Shown: in pieces, positions 35,401 through 44,057 of the stretch | Layout of the letters: the number at the start of each line of letters is the position of its first letter | Numbering within the stretch: position 1 is the stretch's first letter | Source: an uncultured Ruminococcus sp. | Lineage (GTDB): Bacteria > Bacillota > Clostridia > Oscillospirales > Acutalibacteraceae | Assembly: GCA_900539465.1 (NCBI GenBank) | Contig: UQCF01000004.1 | Coordinates: 62,001-126,000, forward strand | Direction of reading: 5' to 3' | Length of the DNA stretch: 64,000 bases | Translations under genes and position numbers: made by a program | The notes under the pieces: model-generated | What the model was told of the DNA's origin: nothing | Database searches by the model: none | Seen by the model: only the letters and a program-made list of their open reading frames with translations

Positions 35401-37486
35401 CTGAGCTGTCATCCTTTTTTGCGGAGCGTGAAATAATGTTTTCTTTGCTTATTGAAAATTCCGGCGGAAGAGCTTTTTCTTTTTGTGCCGGACGTTTGGT
35501 TTCGGATATATAAATATCCTTGGGCGGAGAGGAAAGCTTTGACTCCATCTCTGCTATCTTTCGCTTAATTTCGTCCGCCGTTTTTGAGTTTGAATAAACG
35601 TCTCTGCTTTTAGAAGTCTTTTTTGCGGCCGCAGAGGAGCTTGCTTGCTTTGCCTTTGCGATAGCCGCTTCTTTTTCTGCCTTTGCTTTGGCAAGCGCGG
35701 CATCTCTTTCGGCTTTTGCCTTGGCTATTGCCGCCTCTTTTTCCGCATGGGCTTTGGCGATGGCTTCGTCGCGCTCCATTCTGATTTTTTCGGTTTCGGC
35801 TTTTCTTGCTTCTTCACGTTTGAGCCTTGCGGCACGCTTGGCGGCAAGCTCTTCTTGACGCTGTTTTTCTTCAAGCTCGCGCTTTTTGGCTTCTTCGTCG
35901 AGTTTTGCTTTTTCTTCACGCGCTTTTTTGGCGGCTTCTTCTGCCTCTTGCTTTTGCATAAGCGCCGCAGCCGCGGCTTCTTTCATTGCAGAAAGCTCGG
36001 CTTTTATTTTCTCGGCTTCTTCAAGAGCCTTTTTGGCTTCTTCGGCGGCTTTTTGAGCCTTTGCCTTTTCCTCTTCTAATTTTTGCTTTGCTTCAAGAGC
36101 CTGCTGTTCGCTTTTGACTCTTTCCGATTCTGCATCCTGCGCCTGACGGCGGTTTCTCTCGCGCTCTTCAAGTAATTTTTCTGCGGCTTGCTTGGCGGCA
36201 AGCTTTGCGGCGCGTTGAGCCTCTTCTTTTTGACGGTTTGCCTCGTCAATGGCACGCTGAGCGTCTTCTTTAGCCTTTTGCGCCGCGTCGGCAGCCTCTT
36301 TTTGAGCGCGTTCTTTTTCTTCTTTTGCCTTTTGTGCCGCATCGGCGGCTTCTTTTTGAACGCGTTCTTTTTCTTCTTTTGCCTTTTGCGCCGCGTCGGC
36401 AGCCTCTTTTTGAACGCGCTCTTTTTCTTCTTTGGCCTTTTGCGCCGCATCGGCAGCTTCTTTTTGAGCGCGCTCTTTTTCTTCTTTAGCTTTTTTTGCT
36501 GCGGCAAGAGCTTCTTGCTTTTGGAGCTTTGCTTTTTCTGCCGCCGCTTCGTCTCTTTTTTGCTTTGCATTGCCGAGAATGTCTTGAGTGCCGACTGCTG
36601 TATCGACTGCGCCGACGGCTTTGTTTTTGACTTTTTGCTTCTCGGCTTTGAGTTTTGCTTTTTGAGCGGCCCTGTCTGCTTTCTTTTGCAGACGCGCCTT
36701 TTTCTTTTCAAGCTTTATCTGTGCTCTGAGAGCCTTGCGCTCCTGCTTCTTTTGTAAACGCTTTTTAGTTCTCGAAATCTTGGCGTTTTCTTTAAAAAGT
36801 TCAGCCGTGCTCTCTGAAATGCTTGAAGCTGTGTTGATTTTTTTGGCTATGTTTTCGCCGTTTTGACCGGCCTCAAATATAACCTTGGTGTTGGTTTTGT
36901 AAAGGTCGCGAAGCCTCGGAGCGTTCTCATCACGTTTAATTTCTTTTTTGGTGAATACAGGGTCGTCGTCAACAACTCTGTAGCCGGCCTGTGCAAAAAG
37001 CTCCCTTGCGTCGGATACGCTGTTTATATCTTTAGATGTCTGCTTTGGCGTTTCAATAGGTCTTGATTCAAAAATCGGCTCTTCGGGGAGCTCCGGCGGA
37101 AGCTCTTCGTCTTCGTCCGGAACAAACTCAAACGGCTCGGCTTCTGAAAACAGCTTTGTGAGCGGGGACGGCTCTAAACCGTTACTGTCATTGGGTATGC
37201 TGCCGGCAGGAGCGCCGTAATAATCATAACCTCTGCTGCCGGGCTTGTGCTTACGGAAAAAATTGGTGCGCTGAGGCGGCTCCATGGTGTCTTTTATATC
37301 TTCATCCTCTTCTGCCTGGGCAAAAGATTTTTTGAGTGAATCAAATTCACCGGGAACAATATATCCGCTGAGTGTTTCCGAGGGGTCGGGCAATGGCTGA
37401 CCCTTATCGTCAACAGGGATTGCTTCGGGACTCTGAGGCTGTTCGGGAATGCCGACGCCCTTTTTTATGTCGTTGTCGTTTGCCAA
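35381..37486 (-). CDS. cytoplasmic coiled-coil repeat protein
   Basis: 701 residues, no signal peptide or membrane segment. The first ~230 residues are acidic, Pro-rich and probably disordered; residues ~235-620 are a very long charged coiled coil rich in Ala/Lys/Glu, containing four 18-residue repeats (KAKEEKERVQKEAADAAQ type); the C-terminus is Ser-rich. TTG start with AAGGAG 8 bp upstream. Placed between two sortases, one of which carries a similar cytoplasmic coiled coil; a scaffold role is inferred. Confidence 0.75.
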   Translation of the reverse strand: MANDNDIKKGVGIPEQPQSPEAIPVDDKGQPLPDPSETLSGYIVPGEFDSLKKSFAQAEEDEDIKDTMEPPQRTNFFRKHKPGSRGYDYYGAPAGSIPNDSNGLEPSPLTKLFSEAEPFEFVPDEDEELPPELPEEPIFESRPIETPKQTSKDINSVSDARELFAQAGYRVVDDDPVFTKKEIKRDENAPRLRDLYKTNTKVIFEAGQNGENIAKKINTASSISESTAELFKENAKISRTKKRLQKKQERKALRAQIKLEKKKARLQKKADRAAQKAKLKAEKQKVKNKAVGAVDTAVGTQDILGNAKQKRDEAAAEKAKLQKQEALAAAKKAKEEKERAQKEAADAAQKAKEEKERVQKEAADAAQKAKEEKERVQKEAADAAQKAKEEKERAQKEAADAAQKAKEDAQRAIDEANRQKEEAQRAAKLAAKQAAEKLLEERERNRRQAQDAESERVKSEQQALEAKQKLEEEKAKAQKAAEEAKKALEEAEKIKAELSAMKEAAAAALMQKQEAEEAAKKAREEKAKLDEEAKKRELEEKQRQEELAAKRAARLKREEARKAETEKIRMERDEAIAKAHAEKEAAIAKAKAERDAALAKAKAEKEAAIAKAKQASSSAAAKKTSKSRDVYSNSKTADEIKRKIAEMESKLSSPPKDIYISETKRPAQKEKALPPEFSISKENIISRSAKKDDSSDESSEI
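36273..36488 (-). repeat. four in-frame 54-bp tandem repeats
   Basis: The unit boundaries (GCC TTT TGC on the plus strand) fall at 36273, 36327, 36381, 36435 and 36489, so the period is exactly 54 bp. Each unit encodes one 18-residue coiled-coil repeat. Copies differ only at a few positions, pointing to recent expansion. Confidence 0.85.
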
Positions 37487-37531
37487 TTTGAGCGCTCCTT
37501 TCTTAAAACTTTGCAGGCAGCTTCAGAATGA

Positions 37532-39028
37532 TTATTTGGACGGAGTCCATTTTCTTGAAGACGCATACGGATTTGACTTTCCGTTCTTGTCATACCATAT
37601 CTGAGGACGTCTGTAATCTGAGTTTACAAGCACATTGTCGGTGTTTATGCTTTCGCTCTCGCCGTTTCTGAGCAGTCTGCCCACTACCACAAGACGTGCG
37701 TCAACTCCTCCGCTTTTGAGCGAGTCATAAACATGAGTGCAGGTTGAAAGAGTGATGATTTTGTCATCGGCTTTAAGACCTGCTTCGGTGGTGTAAAGAG
37801 CATATTGCTTCAGCATATCAATATAGCCGGAGAAATTAGATGTGCTCATATTGGGGTTATAGTATTCAAAAACATATCCGCCGTCTACACTTGCCTCTGT
37901 TGTGGCATAGAATGCGGCATATATTTTAAAGGTGTATGATTTGGTGAGCGTTTCGTATTTTATAATCGGGTGCTCTTTATAATTCTTTACATCCGCAAAT
38001 AAATCGAGCGAGCCGAAATGCATATTGTTGTTCATGTGGTGACCGTAGACTATGGTGTTTTTACTAAGGTCAAATGTGTTGCATCTGTAATCAAGGAACG
38101 GTGTTCCGTAACGGGCATTCTCGTTAAAGGCGTTTTTGCCGTTGAGGTAGTAGGTGTTGTTTTTGGACTGAACTATCGGGTAGTCGATAGCCGTGCCGGG
38201 TATGGTGAGCCAGCCGGCAAGGTCGTCGTTTCTCGAATACATGGGCTTAAGGTCGCTTAATATGGCGTTCGGATATTCCGCATTGCCGTAAGTCGCTTTT
38301 AAGTTCTTATACGGATTATACGATACGGCGGCAGTATCGGCTGATGCCGACGAGCTGTCGTCATCAGAATATTTTGCTTTAAAGAAATTGACTGCCGCAA
38401 AAGCCGCGCAGGCAATGAAGGCGACACAAAGAACTATGCAGAGCGCTGTGAAAAGACGGCTCTTGGTCTTGTCTTTGTCAACAAGAAAGCCCGTGATCTC
38501 ATCGTCTTCTTCGTTATCTTTGTCATCTTCGGTGTTGCTTTTAAGGTCTTCTATATCAAGTATAGAAGCGAATTTTTTAAATTGAGCCTCGCTCTCGTCA
38601 GGTTTTTGCTTTGTCGGAGAACTCTCGGGAGAGAGCGTATTCTCTGCCTCTGCCTGCTCACGCAGCTTTGCAGATGCCTCTAAATTGGCCTTTTGACGCG
38701 CTTCTTCTGCGCGCTTTGCCGCCATTGCCGCCGCGGCGGCTTTTTCTGCGGCACGTCTTGCCTCTTCTTTTTCTCTCGCTTCACGCTCCGCTTTCATGGC
38801 GGCTTCACGCTTTTCGGCGAGCTCTTTTTCACGTCTGCGCTTTTCGGCTATTTCAAGCCTAACGGCTTCTTCCTGCGCGGCAAGGCGCTCCGCCTCTTCT
38901 TTTGCGGCGCGTTCTTTTCTTTCTTTTTCTTCTGCGGCGCGCTGAGCGTCTTCTTCTTCAAAATATTCTTTAAACTGAGAAAGATCAAAACTCGAAAGAT
39001 CAATGTCTCTTCTTTTGTTGTCGTCCAT
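37532..39028 (-). CDS. class B sortase with long cytoplasmic coiled-coil domain
   Basis: 498 residues. Residues ~20-130 are a charged Ala/Glu/Arg/Lys coiled coil and ~130-190 an acidic linker, all before the membrane segment (191-214); sortase domain ~245-455 with His330 in YGHHMNNN, Cys430 in TLSTCTH and Arg445 in DARLVVVGRL. Tail motif RRPQIWYDKNGKSNPY is shared with the second sortase. Start at 39028 has GGAG 8 bp upstream, 23 bp after cinA. An N-terminal cytoplasmic domain of this size is unusual for sortases. Confidence 0.87.
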   Translation of the reverse strand: MDDNKRRDIDLSSFDLSQFKEYFEEEDAQRAAEEKERKERAAKEEAERLAAQEEAVRLEIAEKRRREKELAEKREAAMKAEREAREKEEARRAAEKAAAAAMAAKRAEEARQKANLEASAKLREQAEAENTLSPESSPTKQKPDESEAQFKKFASILDIEDLKSNTEDDKDNEEDDEITGFLVDKDKTKSRLFTALCIVLCVAFIACAAFAAVNFFKAKYSDDDSSSASADTAAVSYNPYKNLKATYGNAEYPNAILSDLKPMYSRNDDLAGWLTIPGTAIDYPIVQSKNNTYYLNGKNAFNENARYGTPFLDYRCNTFDLSKNTIVYGHHMNNNMHFGSLDLFADVKNYKEHPIIKYETLTKSYTFKIYAAFYATTEASVDGGYVFEYYNPNMSTSNFSGYIDMLKQYALYTTEAGLKADDKIITLSTCTHVYDSLKSGGVDARLVVVGRLLRNGESESINTDNVLVNSDYRRPQIWYDKNGKSNPYASSRKWTPSK

Positions 39029-39051
39029 AAAATTTCTCCTTAAATGCTTTA

Positions 39052-40302
39052 TCAAAGCCTGTTTTCAAGATAGAGCCTTACAAGATTCAAGGCGTTTGAC
39101 GCCGAAACGTATCTGTTATATTCGCGGCAGCCGTCGTTCTTTTTGCCTGTGACAAGCTTTTTTGCATATACAAAATCTTTTGCCGCAATGCCTATATAGC
39201 TAAGCCCAACGGGCTTGTCGGTTCCGTCACTGCCGGGGCCCGCTATGCCCGTGACGCTTACGGCAATATCCGCACCGCTGACCTTGAGTGCGCCGATTGC
39301 CATTTGCTTTGCTACCTGCTCGCTGACTGCGCCGTATTTTTGAAGGTCGTCTCTGCTGACGCCGAGCACGTTCGCTTTTATTTCGTTTGAGTATGAAATA
39401 ATACCGCACTCAAAAACATCGGAGGAGCCGGGAATGTCGGTTATCCTTTTGCCGATGTATCCGCCTGTGCAGGATTCTGCCGTTGCAAGCTTCAAATGCT
39501 TTTCTTTGAGCATATTTACAACCGCTGTTTCTATATTCGGCACATCAATGCCGTAAATAAGGCCGTCAAGCCTTTTGCTTACTTCTTTTATAATCGGGGC
39601 GCACAGCTTTTCGGCGTCTTCTTTGCTTTGCGCCATGGCGGTTACCCTTAAAAGAGCCTCGCCGTTTTTGGCATATGGCGCGAGGGTGGGGTTACTGCCG
39701 TCAAAAAGGTCGTTCATTTTTTGAGCCATTGCACTTTCGCCTATGCCGAAGGTGCGTATGGAATGTGAAATTATTGTTTTATCAGAAAATCTTTTAAGAT
39801 ATTTTGCCGCGGATTTAAAAAACATTGGCTTCAGCTCACCGGGAGGTCCCGGAAGCATAATAATATGCTTGCCGTCTTTTTCAATTGCACAGCCGGGAGC
39901 GGTGCCGTTGTCGTTCGGGAAAACGGTGCAGTCTGCCGGGAGCATGGCCTGCTTTTTATTGTTCTCTGTCATCTCTAAGCCTTTTGAAGCAAAGTATGCG
40001 CTCATTTTCTCAAGGCTTTCTCGGTGCAATACGCATTTTTTAGAGAAGAACTCACAGCAAATCTCTTTTGTTAAATCATCGGGTGTTGGGCCGAGACCGC
40101 CGGAGGTGATTATTATATCGTTCCTCGAAGCGGCAATGCCGAGAGCCTCCCGCAGCCTTTCGGGGTTGTCGCCGACAGTGGTCTGGTGCAGCACACTGAT
40201 GCCCATTAAGGCAAGCTGTATTGATAAGAACTGTGCGTCGGTGTTTAAAATGTCGCCTAATAAAATTTCTGTGCCGACGCTGATTATTTCACAAGTTGCC
40301 AA
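39052..40302 (-). CDS. cinA: competence/damage-inducible protein CinA
   Basis: 416 residues. N-terminal MoCF-like domain (SVGTEILLGDILNTD, SGGLGPTPDD, LPGPPGELKP) and C-terminal NMN amidohydrolase domain (ATAESCTGGYIGKRI, SVTGIAGPGSDG). Acts in pyridine nucleotide recycling. A TTG at 40302 with AGGTG 6 bp upstream is the best start; GTG at 40311 is too close to that site. 12 bp after thiI. Confidence 0.9.
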   Translation of the reverse strand: MATCEIISVGTEILLGDILNTDAQFLSIQLALMGISVLHQTTVGDNPERLREALGIAASRNDIIITSGGLGPTPDDLTKEICCEFFSKKCVLHRESLEKMSAYFASKGLEMTENNKKQAMLPADCTVFPNDNGTAPGCAIEKDGKHIIMLPGPPGELKPMFFKSAAKYLKRFSDKTIISHSIRTFGIGESAMAQKMNDLFDGSNPTLAPYAKNGEALLRVTAMAQSKEDAEKLCAPIIKEVSKRLDGLIYGIDVPNIETAVVNMLKEKHLKLATAESCTGGYIGKRITDIPGSSDVFECGIISYSNEIKANVLGVSRDDLQKYGAVSEQVAKQMAIGALKVSGADIAVSVTGIAGPGSDGTDKPVGLSYIGIAAKDFVYAKKLVTGKKNDGCREYNRYVSASNALNLVRLYLENRL

Positions 40303-40314
40303 ACAAATCACCTT

Positions 40315-41487
40315 TTATCTGTCTATCATAACAAATTTTGCACCCTCAACGGCTTCTTTAACAAGTGCGTCAATATCGAGGGCTTCTTCTGCCTCTTCAA
40401 GCTGGCTGAGCTTCGGTTTGGTTTTTGGATGCTTTGGAGTGAAGACCGTGCAGCAGTCTTCAAACGGAAGAATTGAGGTCTCGAATGTGTCAATCTTTCT
40501 TGAAAGTATAACGACCTCGTTTTTATCCATACCTATAAGAGGGCGAAAAACCGGCATATCCGCAACGGCCTCGGTGCAAGCGATTGCCTGCATGGTCTGG
40601 CTCGCAACCTGACCCACGCTTTCGCCTGTTATGAGTGCGCCGCAGTCTTCTTTTTTAGCTATTATCTGTGCACATCGCATCATAAGGCGGCGCATGATAA
40701 GAGTGAAAAGATCCTCGGGGCACTTTTCTTTTATTTCTTCCTGAATATGGGTAAAGGGAACGACGTAGAGCGGAATCCTGCCGCTGTAAGCCGAGACCTT
40801 TTTGCAAAGCGTGTGAACTTTCATCTCTGCACGCTGGCTTGTGTAAGGGGGAGAGGCAAAGTGGATACCGACAAGGCTCAAACCTCTTTTTGCCATCATC
40901 CAGCCGGCAACGGGGCTGTCAATTCCGCCGGAGACGAGCAGTGCCGCTCTGCCGGAGGAGCCTGTGGGCATACCGCCCGCGCCTTTTAACTGGTTGCCGT
41001 GTATATATGCGTATGTGTCGCGTATTTCAATCATTACAACAAGGTCGGGGTTGTGCACGTCCACTTTAAGGTGGGGGAACATCTCGAGGATTTTTCCTCC
41101 TGCTTCACGGCATATGGCAGGGGAGTTGAGGGGAAAGCGCTTGTCCGCCCTTTTGGCTTCAACCTTAAAAGTCGAAGCGACTTCAAGCTGAGAGCGCAGA
41201 TATTCGCCCACGGTTGAGAGAATGACGTCCATATCTTTTTCGACTGCGGCGGCTCTTGAAAGCGCCGCAATGCCGAAAACCTTGAGAAGTCTGTTTACCG
41301 CTTCGTCAAGGTCTGTAACGTCCTGCTCCGGCTCAACCGTGATGGTGGACTGAGCCGGAGTGAATTTGAATTTGCCTAAATCTTTAAGGCGATGGCGCAT
41401 ATTTTTGATGAGTATATCTTCAAAGGTGCGTCTGTTAAGGCCTTTGAGCGCAAGCTCGCCGTTTTTTATAAGAATGATTTCTTTCAT
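40315..41487 (-). CDS. thiI: tRNA 4-thiouridine synthetase ThiI
   Basis: 390 residues: THUMP domain (to ~165) and PP-loop domain (LLVSGGIDSPVAGWM, then DCGALITGESVGQVASQT). The rhodanese extension of the E. coli protein is absent, as usual in Firmicutes, where the partner cysteine desulfurase supplies sulfur directly. GGAG precedes the ATG; 17 bp after the desulfurase gene. Confidence 0.93.
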   Translation of the reverse strand: MKEIILIKNGELALKGLNRRTFEDILIKNMRHRLKDLGKFKFTPAQSTITVEPEQDVTDLDEAVNRLLKVFGIAALSRAAAVEKDMDVILSTVGEYLRSQLEVASTFKVEAKRADKRFPLNSPAICREAGGKILEMFPHLKVDVHNPDLVVMIEIRDTYAYIHGNQLKGAGGMPTGSSGRAALLVSGGIDSPVAGWMMAKRGLSLVGIHFASPPYTSQRAEMKVHTLCKKVSAYSGRIPLYVVPFTHIQEEIKEKCPEDLFTLIMRRLMMRCAQIIAKKEDCGALITGESVGQVASQTMQAIACTEAVADMPVFRPLIGMDKNEVVILSRKIDTFETSILPFEDCCTVFTPKHPKTKPKLSQLEEAEEALDIDALVKEAVEGAKFVMIDR

Positions 41488-41504
41488 TTGATGAACTCCG
41501 TGAT

Positions 41505-42641
41505 TTATTTTATCCTTTTCATAATCGACTTTTGCGCCGATGAAATGCCTTGAATCAAATAGTCTATCTCGTCTTTTGTCGTGTATCTCGACAGGCTTAT
41601 GCGTATGGCACTGTTTATTCTTGTGCCGTCAAGCTTCATTGACTGAAGCACACGGCTCTTGTGACCCTTTGCGCATGCCGAACCGCCCGAGACGTAAATC
41701 CCCATTTCCGAGAGGTAGTTTACCATTACCTCCGAGGGAATACCGACGACAGAAACATTGGTGACATAGGGCAGTGCGTCGCGCGGTGAGTTCAAAACAA
41801 TTCCGTCCATAGACTCGATCTGTTCAAGCATATAATCCCTGAGTGCTGCCGTTTTGGCAAGCTGAATACTGAGATCCGGCAAAGCGTCCGCCGCCGCGCC
41901 GAAACCTGCTATTGCCGGCAAAGGTTCTGTCCCGGGGCGAATACCGTGTTCCTGCCCTCCGCCGAATACATGGTGAGCAAGGCGCGAACCTTTTTTGATA
42001 AACAGTGCGCCTGCACCTTTAGGTCCGTGAATTTTATGCGAGCTTATTGTCATAAGGTCAACACCCATGGCATAGGGCTTTAACGGTATTTTGCCGAATG
42101 CCTGAACTGCGTCGCAGTGAATGAGGGCGGGGGCGTTAAATTTTTTAACGGCAATACGCGCCTTTTCTACTGCCTGAATTGTGCCGACCTCATTGTTGAC
42201 CGCCATAATGCTTATGAGCGATGTTGAAGTATTTACTGCGGCATAAAGCTGTCTCTCGTCAAATCTGCCCTCAGAGTCAACATTGAGTCTTACAACGTCA
42301 TAACCCTGCATCTCAAGCTGTTTAAACGGCTCTTCAACGCTCGGGTGCTCAATTGATGTTGTGATTATTCTCATACCCTTTGAGCGGTAGGCGTGAGCTG
42401 CGCCGAAAACGGCAATGTTGTTGCTCTCTGTGCCGCCGGACGTGAAATATATCTCGCTCTCGTCGCATGAGAGCCTTTTTGCGATTGAACGACGTGATTT
42501 TTCGAGAACTTCGGCAGCCTCGATTCCGCCGAAATGGAGGGAGGACGGGTTGCCCCAATAGGTTGTGAGCGCACCTGTTACCGCATTTACGGCCTCCGGA
42601 CACACCGGTGTAGTGGCGCTGTTGTCAAGATAGGCTTCCAT
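41505..42641 (-). CDS. cysteine desulfurase (NifS/IscS family)
   Basis: 378 residues. PLP-lysine in SSHKIHGPKGAGAL, catalytic cysteine in SGGSACAKGHKS. Group I-type sequence with the active Cys on a flexible loop. Its position before thiI indicates the dedicated sulfur donor for tRNA thiolation (NifZ type). CGGAGGG precedes the ATG. Confidence 0.92.
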   Translation of the reverse strand: MEAYLDNSATTPVCPEAVNAVTGALTTYWGNPSSLHFGGIEAAEVLEKSRRSIAKRLSCDESEIYFTSGGTESNNIAVFGAAHAYRSKGMRIITTSIEHPSVEEPFKQLEMQGYDVVRLNVDSEGRFDERQLYAAVNTSTSLISIMAVNNEVGTIQAVEKARIAVKKFNAPALIHCDAVQAFGKIPLKPYAMGVDLMTISSHKIHGPKGAGALFIKKGSRLAHHVFGGGQEHGIRPGTEPLPAIAGFGAAADALPDLSIQLAKTAALRDYMLEQIESMDGIVLNSPRDALPYVTNVSVVGIPSEVMVNYLSEMGIYVSGGSACAKGHKSRVLQSMKLDGTRINSAIRISLSRYTTKDEIDYLIQGISSAQKSIMKRIK

Positions 42642-42692
42642 TTAACATCCCTCCGTAAGAAGATAATTATTGCTTTGAAAATAGACGTTAAT

Positions 42693-42721
42693 ATTATACA
42701 TCATTTTTACCTCTCTTGCAA
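42693..42721 (-). promoter_or_regulatory. promoter of the desulfurase-thiI-cinA-sortase operon
   Basis: Minus strand: TTGCAA (42721-42716), 17-bp spacer, TATAAT (42698-42693). The AT-rich 390-bp gap to ctsR also holds two alternative hairpins (42766-42803) but no gene. Confidence 0.6.
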
Positions 42722-42946
42722 TATTTTTTTGCATAATAATAGATATATATTTATTGGAAAATGCACCCGATTTTTCTGTTCGGGAGTTTGATTTTTGCCT
42801 CCCTGATAACAGTGTATGATGTTTTGACCTTTAATGTAACGATTTTTGACTTTCAAGCAAAATAAAAAAATCAGAAAAAACGCAAATAAGTGAGAAAAAT
42901 GCAGCATGAAAGAGATAATTTGAAATGTCATATCAAAAATTATTAC

Positions 42947-42977
42947 TTTGACCTTATTTGACCTTTTGACTTTGACC
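42947..42977 (-). promoter_or_regulatory. CtsR operator upstream of ctsR
   Basis: On the minus strand, GGTCAAA-N3-GGTCAAA (42963-42947), an exact match to the CtsR heptad tandem repeat, followed upstream by two further half-sites, TTTTGAC and TTTGACC, on the plus strand (42964-42977) that overlap the -35. Confidence 0.85.
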
Positions 42978-42993
42978 GGAAATCGTGTATAAT
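42966..42993 (+). promoter_or_regulatory. ctsR promoter
   Basis: TTGACT (42966-42971), 16-bp spacer, TATAAT (42988-42993). Flanked on both sides by CtsR operators. Confidence 0.75.
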
Positions 42994-42996
42994 TAA

Positions 42997-43013
42997 AGTC
43001 AAAGAAAGTCAAA
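42997..43013 (+). promoter_or_regulatory. second CtsR operator
   Basis: AGTCAAA (42997-43003), 3-bp spacer, AGTCAAA (43007-43013), at the expected transcription start; a direct tandem repeat of the CtsR heptad. Confidence 0.8.
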
Positions 43014-43033
43014 GACAAAGAGAGATGAAAGAT

Positions 43034-43492
43034 ATGAACATGAGCAATGAAATTGCCAATATGATATTGCATATGCTTGAGGGCAGCGGATTTACCGAAA
43101 TACAGCGCAACGAGCTGGCTCAAAGTATAGGCTGTGTGCCGAGCCAGATCAACTATGTTATTTCGTCAAGATTTACGCCCGAGCACGGTTATATTGTAGA
43201 GAGCAGGCGAGGCGGCGGAGGCTATGTGAGAATATCAAGAGTGAACTACGATAAAGGTTCGGCTCTGATGCACGTCATAAACAGTATAGGTCAGAGCGCA
43301 GATGAAGCGACGTGCCGCGCTCATATAAAAAATCTTAACTATCAAAAATTCATAAATGACGATATAGCCGCGGCGGCGCTGGCGGTCACAGGTGATAAGT
43401 GCCTTAAAGACATTGATCAGCAGACCAGAGACATCGCCCGTGCGGCAATATTTAAACAGATACTTTTGAGTACGATAAAGAAAGGGAGATAA
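43034..43492 (+). CDS. ctsR: heat-shock repressor CtsR
   Basis: 152 residues. N-terminal HTH (ELAQSIGCVPSQINYVISSRF) followed by the glycine-rich wing ESRRGGGGYVRI that reads the operator. Represses clp genes until heat or arginine phosphorylation inactivates it. Three possible ATGs (43025, 43034, 43040); 43034 is chosen for its distance from GAGAG. Autoregulated by the sites just upstream. Confidence 0.93.
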   Translation: MNMSNEIANMILHMLEGSGFTEIQRNELAQSIGCVPSQINYVISSRFTPEHGYIVESRRGGGGYVRISRVNYDKGSALMHVINSIGQSADEATCRAHIKNLNYQKFINDDIAAAALAVTGDKCLKDIDQQTRDIARAAIFKQILLSTIKKGR

Positions 43493-43495
43493 TTT

Positions 43496-44026
43496 ATGCT
43501 TTGTCAGAATTGCGGAAAAAATGAAGCTACCACCCATATCAAAAGAGTGGTAAACGGCGATACAACAGAAACACATCTTTGCGCGGAGTGCGCTCAGCAT
43601 CTCGGTTACGGCGATATGTTCAGCGGCTTCGGCTTAAATCTTGACGATTTCTTCGGCAGCTTTTTAGGCGACAGCGTTCAGAAGCTTTCTTCGCCGACGG
43701 AGCAAAGATGCCCCAAGTGCGGCTGCACCTTCGGCGATATAGTAAACAGCGGCAAAATAGGCTGCAGCGAGTGTTACAGAACCTTTTACGATAAACTACT
43801 TCCGTCGATACAAAGAATACACGGCAGAATAAAACACAACGGAAAGCTTGTTTCCGCACCGCAGACCGAAATGAAAAAAGAAGAACCCGTTAAAGAGAAT
43901 CCTATCGAAAAACTCAAAAAAGAGCTTGAAAAAGCCATTGCCGACCAAGAGTTTGAGCAGGCGGCTGTTTTGAGAGACAAAATTAAAGAGATTGAAAACA
44001 ATTCTTCTAAAAATATAGAAGAATAA
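43496..44026 (+). CDS. mcsA: McsA, activator of the McsB arginine kinase
   Basis: 176 residues. Four CxxC zinc motifs (CQNCGKN, CAECAQ, CPKCGC, CSECYR) and a C-terminal UVR motif (AIADQEFEQAAVLRDKIKEI). Modulates McsB and CtsR stability. 3 bp after ctsR. Confidence 0.94.
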   Translation: MLCQNCGKNEATTHIKRVVNGDTTETHLCAECAQHLGYGDMFSGFGLNLDDFFGSFLGDSVQKLSSPTEQRCPKCGCTFGDIVNSGKIGCSECYRTFYDKLLPSIQRIHGRIKHNGKLVSAPQTEMKKEEPVKENPIEKLKKELEKAIADQEFEQAAVLRDKIKEIENNSSKNIEE

Positions 44027-44057
44027 CGCTGTATCAACGAAAGATAAGGTGAATAGT

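Noticed and set aside
36273..36488. Possible CRISPR-like array (regular 54-bp periodicity)
   Set aside because: Units are contiguous without unique spacers and keep an open reading frame; coding tandem repeat.
36188..36757. 189-residue plus-strand open frame rich in Phe/Leu/Cys
   Set aside because: It is the antisense of the Lys/Glu/Ala repeat region of the coiled-coil gene; composition is an artefact of that low-complexity sequence.
42766..42803. Two alternative hairpins (CCCGA/TCGGG and GGGAG/CTCCC) as a riboswitch
   Set aside because: They lie upstream of both divergent promoters, so no transcript is expected to contain them.
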